From positions 1 through 64,000 of the forward strand of contig NZ_JAGGKQ010000004.1 in the NCBI RefSeq assembly GCF_017873815.1: a stretch of 64,000 bases of DNA, read 5' to 3'. The notes beneath the pieces are model-generated. The model saw nothing but the letters and a program-made list of their open reading frames with translations, had not been told where the DNA came from and did not search any database. The translations under genes were made by a program, and so were the position numbers. How positions within the stretch are numbered: the stretch's first letter is position 1; every line of letters starts with the position of its first letter. Positions 26,991 through 36,685 of the stretch are shown one piece after another. Origin of the DNA: Halorubrum alkaliphilum (GTDB lineage Archaea > Halobacteriota > Halobacteria > Halobacteriales > Haloferacaceae).

Positions 26991-27374
26991 ATGAAAGAGT
27001 ACAAGATGCGTCGCGGTGAGCACCTCGACGACCGCATGCCGGACCTGAAGGGATCCATCGAGGAGTACTTCGGCGAGGTCACCGGCACCGAGGAGTGGAA
27101 CGGACACGAGTTGTACGTCGTCGCGGATCCGGACAACCCCGTGTTCGAGAAGATCCTCGCGGGTGCGGCCGAGTACAGCGGTAAGAAGGACAAACTTGCC
27201 GTCCACTTCGAGGAGCGTCCTGCCGAGGAGGTCATCGCCGAAGGGAACGCCGATGCGGCCGCCGACGCCGTCGACGGGAAAAACGAGTTCCTGCTCGAAG
27301 CGACCGGTCGGGACGCGAAGTCCCGCCGGGACTCGCTGAAACGCGAGGTCGAGGACGACGCGCCGGACTACTGA
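26991..27374 (+). CDS. Conserved haloarchaeal protein (DUF5611-like)
   Basis: The 127-residue soluble protein begins MKEYKMRRGEHLDDRMPDLK at the ATG at 26991, preferred to the GTG at 26949 because a TATA-like GTTTACG sits about 30 nt upstream. It is well conserved among haloarchaea as far as recalled (AAEYSGKKDKLAVHFEERPA, LLEATGRDAKSRRDSLKREV). No catalytic motif is evident and the function is unknown. Confidence 0.8.
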   Translation: MKEYKMRRGEHLDDRMPDLKGSIEEYFGEVTGTEEWNGHELYVVADPDNPVFEKILAGAAEYSGKKDKLAVHFEERPAEEVIAEGNADAAADAVDGKNEFLLEATGRDAKSRRDSLKREVEDDAPDY

Positions 27375-27396
27375 ACTGCTCGATACGAGCGCCTTC

Positions 27397-27990
27397 CTAC
27401 AGGAATTCGGTGTCGTTCTCGCGGCGGATCTCCCCGTCGGTGAACTCGGTCACCGAGCAGTTGGCCGCCGACAGCTCCGTGAGCGACGAAACCACGTCGA
27501 GACCGCGGCACTCGCCGACGACCAAGCGGATCGGGTTCACGTGGGTGACGACGACGGTCGTTTCGGGACGGTCACTGAGGTCGTCGAACGCGGCATGGAC
27601 CCGATCACGCACCGTAAGCCAGCTCTCGCCGCTCTCGGGGGTGTACGCGGCGGCGTCCGTTCCGTTTTCGAGGAGGTCGAGTTTCGGAAATCGCTCGAAG
27701 AACGTCGCCGACGACAGTCCTTGGTACACGCCGAAGTCGCGCTCACGGAGCCGCTGATCCGTCTCGACGGGGACACCGGTCGCGTTCGCGATCCGCTCCG
27801 CGGTCTCGACGGTACGAGCGAGATCGGAGCTGACGACCGCGTCGACGTCGCGGGCCGCGCTCAGATGTGTCGCCACGGTCGCCGCTTCCGCGCGCCCGGT
27901 CTCCGAGAGTCCCACCGGTGCCCATCCTTGGATCCGGTCGGTCTCGTTCCACGTCGTCGTCCCGTGCCTGACGAACAGCGTCGTGCTCAC
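27397..27990 (-). CDS. Histidine phosphatase family protein (phosphoglycerate mutase-like)
   Basis: The 197-residue protein starts at a GTG (27990) so that the phosphohistidine motif LFVRHGTTTWNE lies at residues 5-16. The second catalytic region (VVVTHVNPIRLVVGE) and the acidic LRERDFGVYQGLS motif are intact. Family members dephosphorylate sugars, nucleotides or cofactor precursors; the substrate is not evident. It is convergent with the DUF5611-like gene. Confidence 0.9.
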   Translation of the reverse strand: MSTTLFVRHGTTTWNETDRIQGWAPVGLSETGRAEAATVATHLSAARDVDAVVSSDLARTVETAERIANATGVPVETDQRLRERDFGVYQGLSSATFFERFPKLDLLENGTDAAAYTPESGESWLTVRDRVHAAFDDLSDRPETTVVVTHVNPIRLVVGECRGLDVVSSLTELSAANCSVTEFTDGEIRRENDTEFL

Positions 27991-28112
27991 GGTCGAAACA
28001 CGGGCGGATCGAACATATCGGTTCCCCCGATCGTCCGACCACCGACGGCGTCCTGATGGGTTCCGGACGCGCCGGCGATACACTATTGAGTTCCCGACGA
28101 GTATCGAAACCG

Positions 28113-28787
28113 ATGATGCACACGGTGTCGCCGTCGCTGTCGGCGGCGCTCTCGCGGACGGCTCGCGACCTCCGGGCAGCGCGCCGCGAGGCGCTCGACG
28201 CCATCGACGTCGCGGAGACGGAGTGGGAGTACGCGGGCCGGACGTGGTCGTGGCCCGCCGGAGAGGCCCGAACGTACTTCCACGAGCTCTCGCCCGGGGA
28301 GGAGGCGGTTCTCGCAGACGCCGCAGAGACCCACGGTATCGAGGTCGTCGGCGTCGGCACCGGCCGCGTTGCCGTCGAGCTTCCGGCCGAGTTCGGTCCC
28401 GGTGACGAGAGCGAGGAGGGAGTTGAGCGACCGCCGATCGTCGCGAAGCTCGCCCGGTACGGCCCCTCCGCCGAGATGGGAGACGGACGACCACAGAACC
28501 GCCGGGAGAGGGAGGTGTGGGAGGCGGTTTCCGGCCATCCGTTTCTCCCCGTTCTCTCTGCCGCGGACGGGGATGCGTGGCTCGCGATGCCGCGCGCGGC
28601 CGTTCCGCCGCCGGCCGCCGAACGCGAGGCGGCGATCTCTCGGGTCCGGGACGCCCTCGCCGTCCACGACGATCGGTTCCATTTCGACGAGCTGAAACCC
28701 GAGAACGTCGGCGCGTACGACGGTCGCTACTGGGTCGTCGACTACGGCCGCCCGCCGGGCGATCCGCTGTTCGTCGATCCGCCGTGA
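28113..28787 (+). CDS. Compact kinase-like protein, uncharacterised
   Basis: In 224 residues the protein appears to contain the main landmarks of a protein-kinase-like fold: Lys112 (PIVAKLARYG, beta-3 lysine), Glu132 or Glu134 (NRREREVWEAV, helix C), a hinge-like WLAMPRA at 156-162, a catalytic loop HFDELKPENV (Asp192, Lys195, Asn198) and VVDYG (Asp210) as the metal-binding motif. Only 12 residues follow DYG, so the activation segment and most of the C-lobe are absent. Residues 1-90 match nothing recognised. The ATG at 28113 is preferred over the GTG at 28056. Activity is an inference. Confidence 0.7.
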   Translation: MMHTVSPSLSAALSRTARDLRAARREALDAIDVAETEWEYAGRTWSWPAGEARTYFHELSPGEEAVLADAAETHGIEVVGVGTGRVAVELPAEFGPGDESEEGVERPPIVAKLARYGPSAEMGDGRPQNRREREVWEAVSGHPFLPVLSAADGDAWLAMPRAAVPPPAAEREAAISRVRDALAVHDDRFHFDELKPENVGAYDGRYWVVDYGRPPGDPLFVDPP

Positions 28788-28853
28788 GCGGTTCCCGTGC
28801 CCGGCTCGCTGGAACCGTCCCGATTAAGTGGTGAGGCGACCCTGTTTCCGCTG

Positions 28854-29834
28854 ATGGCTTACTACGTTGGCGTCGACCTCGGCGCGACCAACGTCCGTGC
28901 GGTCGTCGGCGACGAGACGGCGACCGTGCTCGGCTCCGGCGAGCGTGGGACCCCCCGTGGCCCGAACGGCATCGCCGTCACCGAAGCGGTCCTGGAGGTC
29001 ATCCGGAACGCCTGTTCGGAGGCCGGCGTCGCCCCGACGGACGCCGTCGCCGCCGGCATCGGCTCCATCGGACCGCTCGACCTCGCCGCCGGGGTCGTTC
29101 TGGGACCCGCGAACCTTCCGGACACGGTCGAGCGGATCCCGCTCGTCGGGCCGATCTCACGGCTACTCGACACCGACCGGGTCCATCTCCATAACGACAC
29201 CAACGCGGGCGTGATCGGCGAGCGGTTCCACGCCGAGCGCAACCCGGACGACATGGTGTATCTCACGGTCTCATCCGGCATCGGCGCGGGCGTCGCCGTC
29301 GATGGCGAGGTGCTCTCCGGATGGGACGGCAACGCCGGTGAGGTCGGTCACATGACCGTCGACCCGCACGACTTCATGACCTGTGGATGCGGCCACGACG
29401 GCCACTGGGAGGCGTACTGTTCGGGCAACAACATCCCGACGTACGCCCGCGAGCTCCACGAGGAGGATCCGGTCGAGACGTCGCTGCCGATCGATGACCC
29501 CGATTTCTCCGCGGTCGACGTCTTCGAGGCGGCCGGCGACGACATCTTCGCCGACCACGTCATCGACCAGCTCGCCCACTGGAACGCGATGGGTATCGCG
29601 AACGTGATCCACGCGTACGCGCCGCTCGTCGTGAGCGTCGGCGGCGCGGTCGCGCTCAACAACCCCGAACGGCTCCTCGACCCGGTCCGCGAGAAGCTGC
29701 CGGAGATGGTGTTCATCAACGTTCCCGAGATCAGGCTCACGGAGCTCGGCGACGAGGTCGTCGTCAAAGGGGCGCTCGCGAGCGCGCTCACCGGCGGTAC
29801 CGGGGATCGGTCGCGTGTCGAATCGCCGCCCTAG
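28854..29834 (+). CDS. ROK-family sugar kinase (glucokinase-like)
   Basis: The 326-residue protein has the N-terminal phosphate-binding motif VGVDLGATNVRA, the catalytic Asp115 (HNDTNAGVIGE) and the ROK zinc site region (GEVGHMTVD, CGCGHDGHWEAYCSG at 177-191). These predict an ATP-dependent hexokinase, most likely glucose. A GATTAAGTG box 30 nt upstream of the ATG at 28854 supports this start. It overlaps the convergent PrsW gene by 4 nt. Confidence 0.92.
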   Translation: MAYYVGVDLGATNVRAVVGDETATVLGSGERGTPRGPNGIAVTEAVLEVIRNACSEAGVAPTDAVAAGIGSIGPLDLAAGVVLGPANLPDTVERIPLVGPISRLLDTDRVHLHNDTNAGVIGERFHAERNPDDMVYLTVSSGIGAGVAVDGEVLSGWDGNAGEVGHMTVDPHDFMTCGCGHDGHWEAYCSGNNIPTYARELHEEDPVETSLPIDDPDFSAVDVFEAAGDDIFADHVIDQLAHWNAMGIANVIHAYAPLVVSVGGAVALNNPERLLDPVREKLPEMVFINVPEIRLTELGDEVVVKGALASALTGGTGDRSRVESPP

Positions 29835-30856
29835 TCCCGCTCGGAGAGACCGACCCGTTCACCGCTTTCCGAGACCTCCGACTCCCGGGTGTCGTTTCGT
29901 GTGTCCGTGTAGACGTCGCGATACCGGCGGAGCTTCCGCACGAGGAGGTAGCCGAAAAAGCCCTGAAACAGGACGACGAAGACGAACAGCGCGGGGACCT
30001 GCGGGAGTCCGGAGATCGCGGATATCCCGACGGTGGCGGGCCCGACAAGGCTGTTGTACAGGGCGTGGATCGTCGCCGCGATCACCAGTCCCTTGATCAC
30101 GATCGGGCCCCGATGCTCCGGGTTGAACTTCGCCAGTCCGAGGTAGTAGCCCGCGAACGCCGAGTAGATGACGTGCCCGGGGCCGGCCAGCGCCCGGAGC
30201 GCGGCGATCCCGTCGCCAGCCCCCAGCGCGGCCACTCCGAGGGCGAGTCCCTCCAACTCGACGTTCTGTGCGATGTAGACGAGGTTCTCGATGACCGCAA
30301 ATCCGAGTCCTGCGATCGCGCCGTACACCGCGCCGTCGATCACCGCGTCGAACCGGGCGTCGGTGTACGCGTACAGCCGCACAGCGAGCAGCTTGACGGT
30401 CTCCTCGACGGGGCCGACGATGATGAAAAAGAAGAGCACGAGTCCGACGTAGCCGAGCGGGGCGAAGAAGGGTCTGGCGAGGTCGTTGAGAACCGCCGCG
30501 AACGTCGCCGTCAACACCGACAACAGGAACGTCGCGACGAGCAGCGAGAGCGGCTCCGCGGTCGTCACGTCGGAGACGTACACGTACGCCGCGAGTCCGA
30601 ACGCGGGAACCGCCGACAGCGCGACGAGCGCCGCGACGGCCGGATCGAAGAGGAGGCCCAGCCCGAACGACGCGAGGATCGCCAGCAGGATGGCCCCGGC
30701 GAGGAGCACGACGAAGAGCTTCGTCCCCCGGGTGAGGAGCCAGTACAGCGCGACAGAGAGGCCGTCGAGAGAGGTCCGTTCCTCCCACGTGGCGACGTCG
30801 TAGAGGTCGCGGTCGTCGTCCGCGGCCTCCTCGACCGGATCCGACCGTGATGGCAT
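29831..30856 (-). CDS. PrsW-family intramembrane metalloprotease
   Basis: The 341-residue protein has about eight hydrophobic segments and the family's conserved residues: Glu151-Glu152 (GPVEETVKLLAVRL), His228 (GHVIYSAFAGYY) and His264 (ATIHALYNS), the presumed zinc-binding site. PrsW in Bacillus cleaves an anti-sigma factor; the archaeal substrate is unknown. Confidence 0.92.
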   Translation of the reverse strand: MPSRSDPVEEAADDDRDLYDVATWEERTSLDGLSVALYWLLTRGTKLFVVLLAGAILLAILASFGLGLLFDPAVAALVALSAVPAFGLAAYVYVSDVTTAEPLSLLVATFLLSVLTATFAAVLNDLARPFFAPLGYVGLVLFFFIIVGPVEETVKLLAVRLYAYTDARFDAVIDGAVYGAIAGLGFAVIENLVYIAQNVELEGLALGVAALGAGDGIAALRALAGPGHVIYSAFAGYYLGLAKFNPEHRGPIVIKGLVIAATIHALYNSLVGPATVGISAISGLPQVPALFVFVVLFQGFFGYLLVRKLRRYRDVYTDTRNDTRESEVSESGERVGLSERD

Positions 30857-30902
30857 ACGCCGTCTTCGGTTCGATCCGACTTAAGCCGTCGGCGTGAGAA
30901 CG

Positions 30903-32471
30903 ATGGACCATGACGATCGACTCCGGTCGTGGAACACCGCCGACGGTCGACTCGGATTCACCACGGCGATCCGGCACGAGGGGTGTCGCGACGTGAACGT
31001 TCGCGTCCGCGGGATCTACACCACCGCTTTGACCCGCCTGCTGCTCGACGCCGGCCACGACGTCGTCGACGTCTCGCCGCCGATCCGCCGTCGGTTCGAC
31101 GAGACGTTTCCGGCGGCGCCGCCCCACGCGAGCGTGTCGGCGACCGACGACGCACAGGGCGTCGGTGTCGTCGGCGATCCGGATGCGGTCGACGCGATTC
31201 GCCCGCTGTTGACTGATATCGGAATCGACGCGCTCGCGTGGCCCGACCCGACGCCGCCGGGGACCGTGCTCGACGGCGAGGTGACCGAGACGCTCGGCGG
31301 GGGCGCGGTCGTCGCGCTCGCGGTCGGGGACGGCGACAGCGATGACGACCGCGACAGCGACGACGACGGGTCCGGCGGTGAACGCAGGGAGGGGTACCTC
31401 CCGTACGGGGCCGTCGACGCTCGGGTCGAGACCGGGGACCGCGTCCGGGTACAGGTGCGCGAGTCAGCCGCGCCGTGGGCGTCACGACGGCCGGAACTCG
31501 ACGCGTCGCTTCGCGCGGGCGGCGGGCTCGTCGCACTCGAACCCGGATCGGGGACCCGCGTCGATGTCCGCGACGACGAGGCGGCCCGCGAGCTCGCCGG
31601 CATGACAGAGCTCCTCGGGATCGAGCCGCCGGACGGCTGGCGCGCGGTCTGGGAGCCCGCGGCACTCGACGCCGGGATGGACACGTTAGAGGCGGGACTG
31701 GACCGCGCGGTCGACGCGGCCGAGCGGCTGGCGGACGCGGCCGGGACACTCGGCGTGCTCGCGGACGCCTCGGCGACGCGCGACGCGCCGACCGCTCGCC
31801 CGAACGTGGGGCTATGGGTCTGGTTCGGTCGGGAATCTCGGTTCGCGCTCGACGACGTCCGGCGGGCGGTCGAGACGACGATGCCGGGCCATCACCGGAT
31901 CAAAGCCGGGTCGTCGTCGGCGTCCGCGGGCGTCGACTTCGCGGAGGCGCTGTGTGAACCCGATTCGGACGCCGACTTCCCGTTCTCGGTCGTGGCCGAT
32001 TCGTTCGGGCCTGCCGAGGACGACACGCTCCGGATCGAACACGGCAAGCCGGACGGGCGGCTCATCACGCTCGGCGAGGGCGACGTAACGGCGGTCGATG
32101 CCGACGGGTCGGTCACCGTCGAACGGGAGATGACGCCCGGCGGGACGTACGACGCGCTCGGCGGTCGCCGAGAGGCGGGCGACGTGGCCGTGACGAGTTT
32201 CTCGGAGGGGCGCTGGTGGTATCCGACCACCTACCGGAGCTCCGACGGAGAAGTGAAGGGGACCTACGTCAACGTCTGTACGCCGGTCGAGGTGTTCCCC
32301 GAGGCGGCGCGCTACGTCGACCTCCACGTTGACGTGATCAAACGTCCCGACGGCACGGTCGAGCGGGTCGACGACGCCGTCCTCGACGAGTCGGTCGCGG
32401 CGGGCCACACCCCAGAGCCGCTGGCCGAGAAGGCCCGCAGCGTGGCTGCCGCACTGGAGAACGGATTGTGA
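30903..32471 (+). CDS. RNA-binding protein FAU-1 (RNase E/G-like with DUF402)
   Basis: The 522-residue protein matches archaeal FAU-1: an N-terminal RNase E/G-like region (VRVRGIYTTALTRLLLDAGH, GDRVRVQVRESAAPW) and a C-terminal DUF402 domain (WWYPTTYRSSDGEVKGTYVN, YVDLHVDVIKRPDG). The family is reported to bind AU-rich RNA and to cut RNA. An acidic insert (DGDSDDDRDSDDDGSGG) near residue 150 looks haloarchaeal. The ATG at 30903 is chosen over a GTG three codons earlier. Confidence 0.9.
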   Translation: MDHDDRLRSWNTADGRLGFTTAIRHEGCRDVNVRVRGIYTTALTRLLLDAGHDVVDVSPPIRRRFDETFPAAPPHASVSATDDAQGVGVVGDPDAVDAIRPLLTDIGIDALAWPDPTPPGTVLDGEVTETLGGGAVVALAVGDGDSDDDRDSDDDGSGGERREGYLPYGAVDARVETGDRVRVQVRESAAPWASRRPELDASLRAGGGLVALEPGSGTRVDVRDDEAARELAGMTELLGIEPPDGWRAVWEPAALDAGMDTLEAGLDRAVDAAERLADAAGTLGVLADASATRDAPTARPNVGLWVWFGRESRFALDDVRRAVETTMPGHHRIKAGSSSASAGVDFAEALCEPDSDADFPFSVVADSFGPAEDDTLRIEHGKPDGRLITLGEGDVTAVDADGSVTVEREMTPGGTYDALGGRREAGDVAVTSFSEGRWWYPTTYRSSDGEVKGTYVNVCTPVEVFPEAARYVDLHVDVIKRPDGTVERVDDAVLDESVAAGHTPEPLAEKARSVAAALENGL

Positions 32472-32483
32472 ACGACCGCAGCC

Positions 32484-32810
32484 TCAGAAGTGTCCGGCGG
32501 ACTCAGTCTCGTGTTTGAGTTCGCCGCCGCGACCGCCCTCGACCGTTGACGCGCCGTTATCCCCGGAGGAGGCGGTCCGAACCGTCACGTCGGTGACGTC
32601 CTCGAAGTCCATGATCAGATCCCGTCGGATGTTGTCCGCGGTGACGTTCGATATCCCGCACCCGGAGCAGGTGCCGCCGAGTTCGACGACGACCTCTCCG
32701 GTCTCCTCGTTCGCCTCGCGCACGACGCTCGTACCGCCGTGCATCTGAATGATCGGCATCTGGCCGACCATCCACTGTTCCACCCGCTCCGCGAGGCTCT
32801 TCTCGCTCAT
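32484..32810 (-). CDS. NifU C-terminal-domain iron-sulfur scaffold protein
   Basis: The 108-residue protein is a NifU-C/Nfu-type domain with the CxxC cluster site Cys48-Cys51 ([20 protein letters not shown]). It starts [20 protein letters not shown] at 32810. Nfu proteins carry Fe-S clusters to target proteins. The window also has an IscA-type gene (38547) and two ferredoxins. Confidence 0.9.
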   Translation of the reverse strand: MSEKSLAERVEQWMVGQMPIIQMHGGTSVVREANEETGEVVVELGGTCSGCGISNVTADNIRRDLIMDFEDVTDVTVRTASSGDNGASTVEGGRGGELKHETESAGHF

Positions 32811-32916
32811 TGGTTTCCATACGCTCCCGATCCTTTGGAAGGTTGCGGTTTGGGACCGGACCACAGGAGCGAAAGGAACTACGTCATCGTCGATCCGTCG
32901 GGACCGGTCGCGACGC

Positions 32917-35007
32917 TCATTCGATGGTGAGGAAGCGTGCCGCGTACCCCGGCTCGCCCTGTCGCGGCGTCACCACGATGAACGACTGTGGTGGGAGTTC
33001 CGCGAGCGTCCGCGGTAGCTGTGCCAGCATCGGGTCCCACCCGACGCTCCCCTGCCGGGGCGATATCGGGACGACGAGGTCGTTCTCGTCCGTCTCTCGG
33101 CGGAGCGTGGACTCCAGCTCTGCCCAGCCGCGAGCGCTCTCGAAGCGGGCTTCGAGCTCGGGTTCGACCATTCCGAACAGCCGTTCGTACTGTTTCTCGT
33201 TGCCCTCGACGACGTACACGTGTAGCTCCGCGCCGAGTCGCTCGGCCAGTCGCTTGACGACGTGGACGGCCTCGTAGAACCCCTCGTGGTGGTCGATACC
33301 CGGCGGCGCGACGACGAATATCCGCTCCGTGGTGTTGATCGGATGGCCGAGCCGCGAGACGAGCACCGGGACGGTCGTCCGACGGAGCACCTGGTCGATG
33401 ATGCTCCCGAACACGCGATTGCTCAACGACTGCTGGGCGTCCCAGCCCATCACGATCAGCTCCGCACGGGTCTCCGTACTCGCGCGAACCACGCCCGACG
33501 CGATGCTGTGATTCACCCGCGTCTCCGTTCGTGCTGGCACCTCCGCGGCATCGGCGACCTCGGAAGCTGCTTCCAGACCCGCTTCCGCCTCGGCGACCGC
33601 GTCGTCGTCGGTGCCCGACCCATCCGGCTGGACCACGGTGAGCAGGTGAACGGGACTCTCCGGTCGCTCGTCTTTGAGAACGAACGCGAGTTCGAGGAGA
33701 TGGCGCTGGCGGTCGGCGTCAGTGGACAGCGGCAACAGCACACGAGGGTCGACAGTCCCGGAATCGCCGGGCTCCACGTCGTCTTCGAGCGCCAGCCGCG
33801 TGCCGTATCGCTCCGTGAGCCACGGGCTGAGGACGGCCGCGACGAGCATCATCACGACGACCGCGTTGAGCACGTCCGCGCCGAACAGGCCCGCGTCGAA
33901 GCCCACAAGCGTGATCGCCAGCGCGGCCGCTGCCTGTCCGACGGAGAGTCCGGCGATCACACCGAACTCGTTCCGGTCGTACCCCTGTATCGCCGAGACG
34001 ATCCCCGCTGCACCGACCTTCGTGACGATCATTACCCCGATTATCACGGCCGCGACCAACAGCGTTCGCGGCCCGTCGAAAATGACCCCGGGATCGACCA
34101 GCATCCCGACGTACAGCAGGAAGAAGGGAACGAACAACGCGTTGCCGACGAACTCGATACGGTTCATCAGCGGGCCGCCACGCGAGATCAGCCGGTTGAG
34201 AGCGATCCCGGCGACGAACGCGCCGAGGATGTCCGACAGTCCGAGAACCTCGGCGAAACTCGCCGCCCCGAAAATGGCGGCACCCACGAGCAGGAACTCG
34301 AAGTAGCTCTCTTGGCTCGTGTTCCGGAAGAACCACCGAGCGATCGGCGGGAGGACGAACCAGACGCCCGCAAAGAGGATCGCGATCGACGCGAACACCT
34401 GTCCGAACAACATGAGCGTCAACTCGCCGTCCGCCTGCCCTAACACGATCGCGAGAACGACGAGCGCTAACGTGTCAGTAAACAGTATCCCGCCGAAGAC
34501 GGCGGTCACCGCCCGGTTCTTCGTTACGTCCAGTCGGTTCACGACCGGGTAGGCCAGCAGCGTATGCGAGGAGAAGACCGCCGCGAGCAGGAACGACGCC
34601 CACGGGTCGAGCCCGAGCACGTAGATCCCCGCGGCGGAGCCGACCGTGAACGGGAGAAAGAAGCTCGTCAGCCCGAACAGCGCGGCGTTCTCCGGAGCCG
34701 CGAGGAACCCTCGGAGGTCGAGCTCCAAGCCGACGGTGAAAAGCAGGTAGACCAGTCCGACGTTGCCCAGAAGCACGATCGCGTCGGTCTCCGCGAGCAC
34801 GCCGGTCCCGTTCGGCCCGAGCACCGCACCGACGAGCACGATCCCGACGATCCCGGGGAGCCCCGCGCGTTCGATGAGCAGCGGCGCGACGAGGAACGTC
34901 GCCAACGCGATCGCGAAAACGATCACCGGCTCCTCGATCGGGACCGACGGGATCCCACCGGCTAGCGGCAGCCCTGCGTTCATCGACTGTATCGGTGTTC
35001 CAGACAT
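32917..35007 (-). CDS. CPA2 cation/proton antiporter with C-terminal universal stress domains
   Basis: Residues 20-400 are a CPA2 antiporter with about 12 helices ([54 protein letters not shown]). Residues 415-560 are a universal stress protein-like domain ([40 protein letters not shown]). Residues 575-690 form a second related domain ([38 protein letters not shown]). The Usp part probably binds a nucleotide and regulates transport. No TrkA-N domain is present, unlike the antiporters at 1122-4671. Confidence 0.9.
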   Translation of the reverse strand: MSGTPIQSMNAGLPLAGGIPSVPIEEPVIVFAIALATFLVAPLLIERAGLPGIVGIVLVGAVLGPNGTGVLAETDAIVLLGNVGLVYLLFTVGLELDLRGFLAAPENAALFGLTSFFLPFTVGSAAGIYVLGLDPWASFLLAAVFSSHTLLAYPVVNRLDVTKNRAVTAVFGGILFTDTLALVVLAIVLGQADGELTLMLFGQVFASIAILFAGVWFVLPPIARWFFRNTSQESYFEFLLVGAAIFGAASFAEVLGLSDILGAFVAGIALNRLISRGGPLMNRIEFVGNALFVPFFLLYVGMLVDPGVIFDGPRTLLVAAVIIGVMIVTKVGAAGIVSAIQGYDRNEFGVIAGLSVGQAAAALAITLVGFDAGLFGADVLNAVVVMMLVAAVLSPWLTERYGTRLALEDDVEPGDSGTVDPRVLLPLSTDADRQRHLLELAFVLKDERPESPVHLLTVVQPDGSGTDDDAVAEAEAGLEAASEVADAAEVPARTETRVNHSIASGVVRASTETRAELIVMGWDAQQSLSNRVFGSIIDQVLRRTTVPVLVSRLGHPINTTERIFVVAPPGIDHHEGFYEAVHVVKRLAERLGAELHVYVVEGNEKQYERLFGMVEPELEARFESARGWAELESTLRRETDENDLVVPISPRQGSVGWDPMLAQLPRTLAELPPQSFIVVTPRQGEPGYAARFLTIE

Positions 35008-35099
35008 TCGAGTTCGAAAACGGGTGCGTGAATCGTCGAGCGGTCAGACGATCGATCGGAGGGGTACAGGCAGTCGCCGAGCGAGCGGATCGCGGTCGG

Positions 35100-35699
35100 T
35101 TAGGGTGCTTCGCCGGTTTCGATCGTGAAGGAGTCGCGGGGATACGCAACGCAGGTGAGCGTGTAGCCGTCCTCCAGTTCAGCCTCCTCAAGCATCTGCT
35201 GGTTGTCGTGTTCGAGGTAGTCCTCGGAGGGACCGTCCGTCACGTGCCCGGCACACGAGACACACTGGCCCTGCCGGCAGGCGTACGGGAGGTCCCAGCC
35301 GTTCTCCTCGCCCTGATCGAGGATCGTCTCGTTGTTCGCGAGCTCGATCGTCTCGCCCTGTTTGGCGAACTCGACCTCGTAGTACTCGACTTCGTCTTCC
35401 GGGATGTCGCCGGGGCCGGCGCTCGCAGTGCTTCCGTCCTCCAACTCGCCCTCGCCGCCCTCGCCGCCGGCCGGGATCGCGCCGCCGCCGCCGCCACCGC
35501 CGATCGAGCGGTTCCCCGGCTCGGGAAACTCGGTTTCCGGGACGGATTTCGCACGCTTCTCGAGGATCTCCTCCGAGACGTCCGCCGTGGGCTCCCACCC
35601 CGTCCCTTTCAGGAGGCTGAAGAGCACGACCGTCAGCGTCGCGATCGCCGCCAGCCCGATCGCAAGCGGGTCGGCCCCGATCGCCAATGGAACGTACAT
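35100..35699 (-). CDS. Membrane-anchored 2Fe-2S ferredoxin
   Basis: Started at the ATG at 35699 the protein has 199 residues. A helix (ADPLAIGLAAIATLTVVLFS) anchors the N-terminus. A Gly-rich, acidic linker (about 60-105) leads to a plant-type ferredoxin domain with CRQGQCVSCAGHV and LTCVAYP. The TATA-like CCTTAAAC at 35721-35728 favours this start over the frame beginning at 35762. It probably passes electrons at the membrane. Confidence 0.88.
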   Translation of the reverse strand: MYVPLAIGADPLAIGLAAIATLTVVLFSLLKGTGWEPTADVSEEILEKRAKSVPETEFPEPGNRSIGGGGGGGAIPAGGEGGEGELEDGSTASAGPGDIPEDEVEYYEVEFAKQGETIELANNETILDQGEENGWDLPYACRQGQCVSCAGHVTDGPSEDYLEHDNQQMLEEAELEDGYTLTCVAYPRDSFTIETGEAP

Positions 35700-35720
35700 A
35701 CGCACGCCTATGAAGAGGTA

Positions 35721-35728
35721 GTTTAAGG
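35721..35728 (-). promoter_or_regulatory. TATA box of the membrane ferredoxin gene
   Basis: CCTTAAAC on the minus strand is centred about 25 nt before the ATG at 35699 and decides the start codon. Confidence 0.6.
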
Positions 35729-35760
35729 CCGTTTTGATCGGGCCAACGCCGGAGCGGTCC

Positions 35761-35767
35761 ATTTATC
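35761..35767 (+). promoter_or_regulatory. TATA box of the PUA-protein gene
   Basis: ATTTATC lies 25-31 nt before the ATG at 35792 and supports that start over the upstream GTG at 35771. Confidence 0.6.
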
Positions 35768-35791
35768 GGCGTGCCGGTCGACGTGGCCCGC

Positions 35792-36274
35792 ATGCAGGTG
35801 AAATCCCGCCACCATCTCCGCAGCGACGACATCACGGCGATCCGCGAGGCCATCGCCGACCACCTCGGCGTCGACATCGACGGGGACACCTTCGAGTTCG
35901 TCGAGTTCGTCGACGCGAGCTACGAGCTCGTCCTCGTCAACGGCGACCCGGCCGTCTTCTACGTCGACGACGACGAACCGTTCCTCACGGTCCGTGGCGC
36001 GAACGACTACGAGCCCGAGACGGGGGTCGTCACGGTCGACGCCGGGGCCATCTCGTTCGTCTCCGACGGCGCGGACGTGATGCGTCCGGGGATCGTCGAG
36101 GCTGACTCGGCCATCCGCGAGGGCGACCTCGTCGTGATCGCAGAGGAGACCCACGGCAAGGTACTGGCCGTCGGTCGCGCGATGGTCGACGGCGACCAGA
36201 TGGTCGGCGACAGCGGCAAAGTCGTCGAGTCGATCCACCACGTCGGCGACGAACTCTACGAGTTCTCGGCGTAA
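35792..36274 (+). CDS. PUA-domain RNA-binding protein
   Basis: The 160-residue protein has an N-terminal pre-PUA region (MQVKSRHHLRSDDITAIREA) and a C-terminal PUA domain from about 75 (VTVDAGAISFVSDGADVMRP, GDLVVIAEETHGKVLAVGRA). Stand-alone archaeal PUA proteins of this kind are related to MCT-1/Tma20, which act in translation, and to tRNA-modifying enzymes. The role here is inferred only from the fold. Confidence 0.88.
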   Translation: MQVKSRHHLRSDDITAIREAIADHLGVDIDGDTFEFVEFVDASYELVLVNGDPAVFYVDDDEPFLTVRGANDYEPETGVVTVDAGAISFVSDGADVMRPGIVEADSAIREGDLVVIAEETHGKVLAVGRAMVDGDQMVGDSGKVVESIHHVGDELYEFSA

Positions 36275-36305
36275 CACCGTATAAAAAGCGGCCGCCGCCG
36301 CGATA

Positions 36306-36506
36306 CTACTCTTCCAGTTCGAACGCGACCTCGACTTCCGCCTGATACTCGCGCTCCGGTGCGCCCTTGATCTCCACGCCGAACTCCTCTACCTCCGCCC
36401 AGTAGACGTTTTCGAGCGTGTTCTCGGCGCGGTCGATCGCGTCGTCGGCGGCCGCATCGAAGCTCTCGTCGCTCGTTCCGATCAGCGTGATCTTTTTGAA
36501 CACCAT
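36306..36506 (-). CDS. Dodecin (flavin-binding protein)
   Basis: The 66-residue protein begins [20 protein letters not shown] at the ATG at 36506 and contains the flavin-stacking tryptophan ([17 protein letters not shown], Trp36). Haloarchaeal dodecin forms a 12-mer that stores riboflavin or lumichrome. Length and sequence match the family closely. Confidence 0.95.
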   Translation of the reverse strand: MVFKKITLIGTSDESFDAAADDAIDRAENTLENVYWAEVEEFGVEIKGAPEREYQAEVEVAFELEE

Positions 36507-36530
36507 GGATTCGATCGTTGGACGCACACG

Positions 36531-36540
36531 TATATAAAGG
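36531..36540 (-). promoter_or_regulatory. TATA box of the dodecin gene
   Basis: CCTTTATATA on the minus strand is centred about 28 nt before the ATG at 36506, a strong leaderless promoter arrangement. Confidence 0.7.
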
Positions 36541-36685
36541 ACTACCACGTCCTCTCGGCGTACCGACACCGTCACAACGGAACTAGGCGGTCACGGTGAG
36601 ACCGACGCAAAACCGACCGACGGACGTTCCACCGAACACGTTCGATCCATCACTCAAGTGGGTTCCCGTTTCAGCCCTATGTGAG

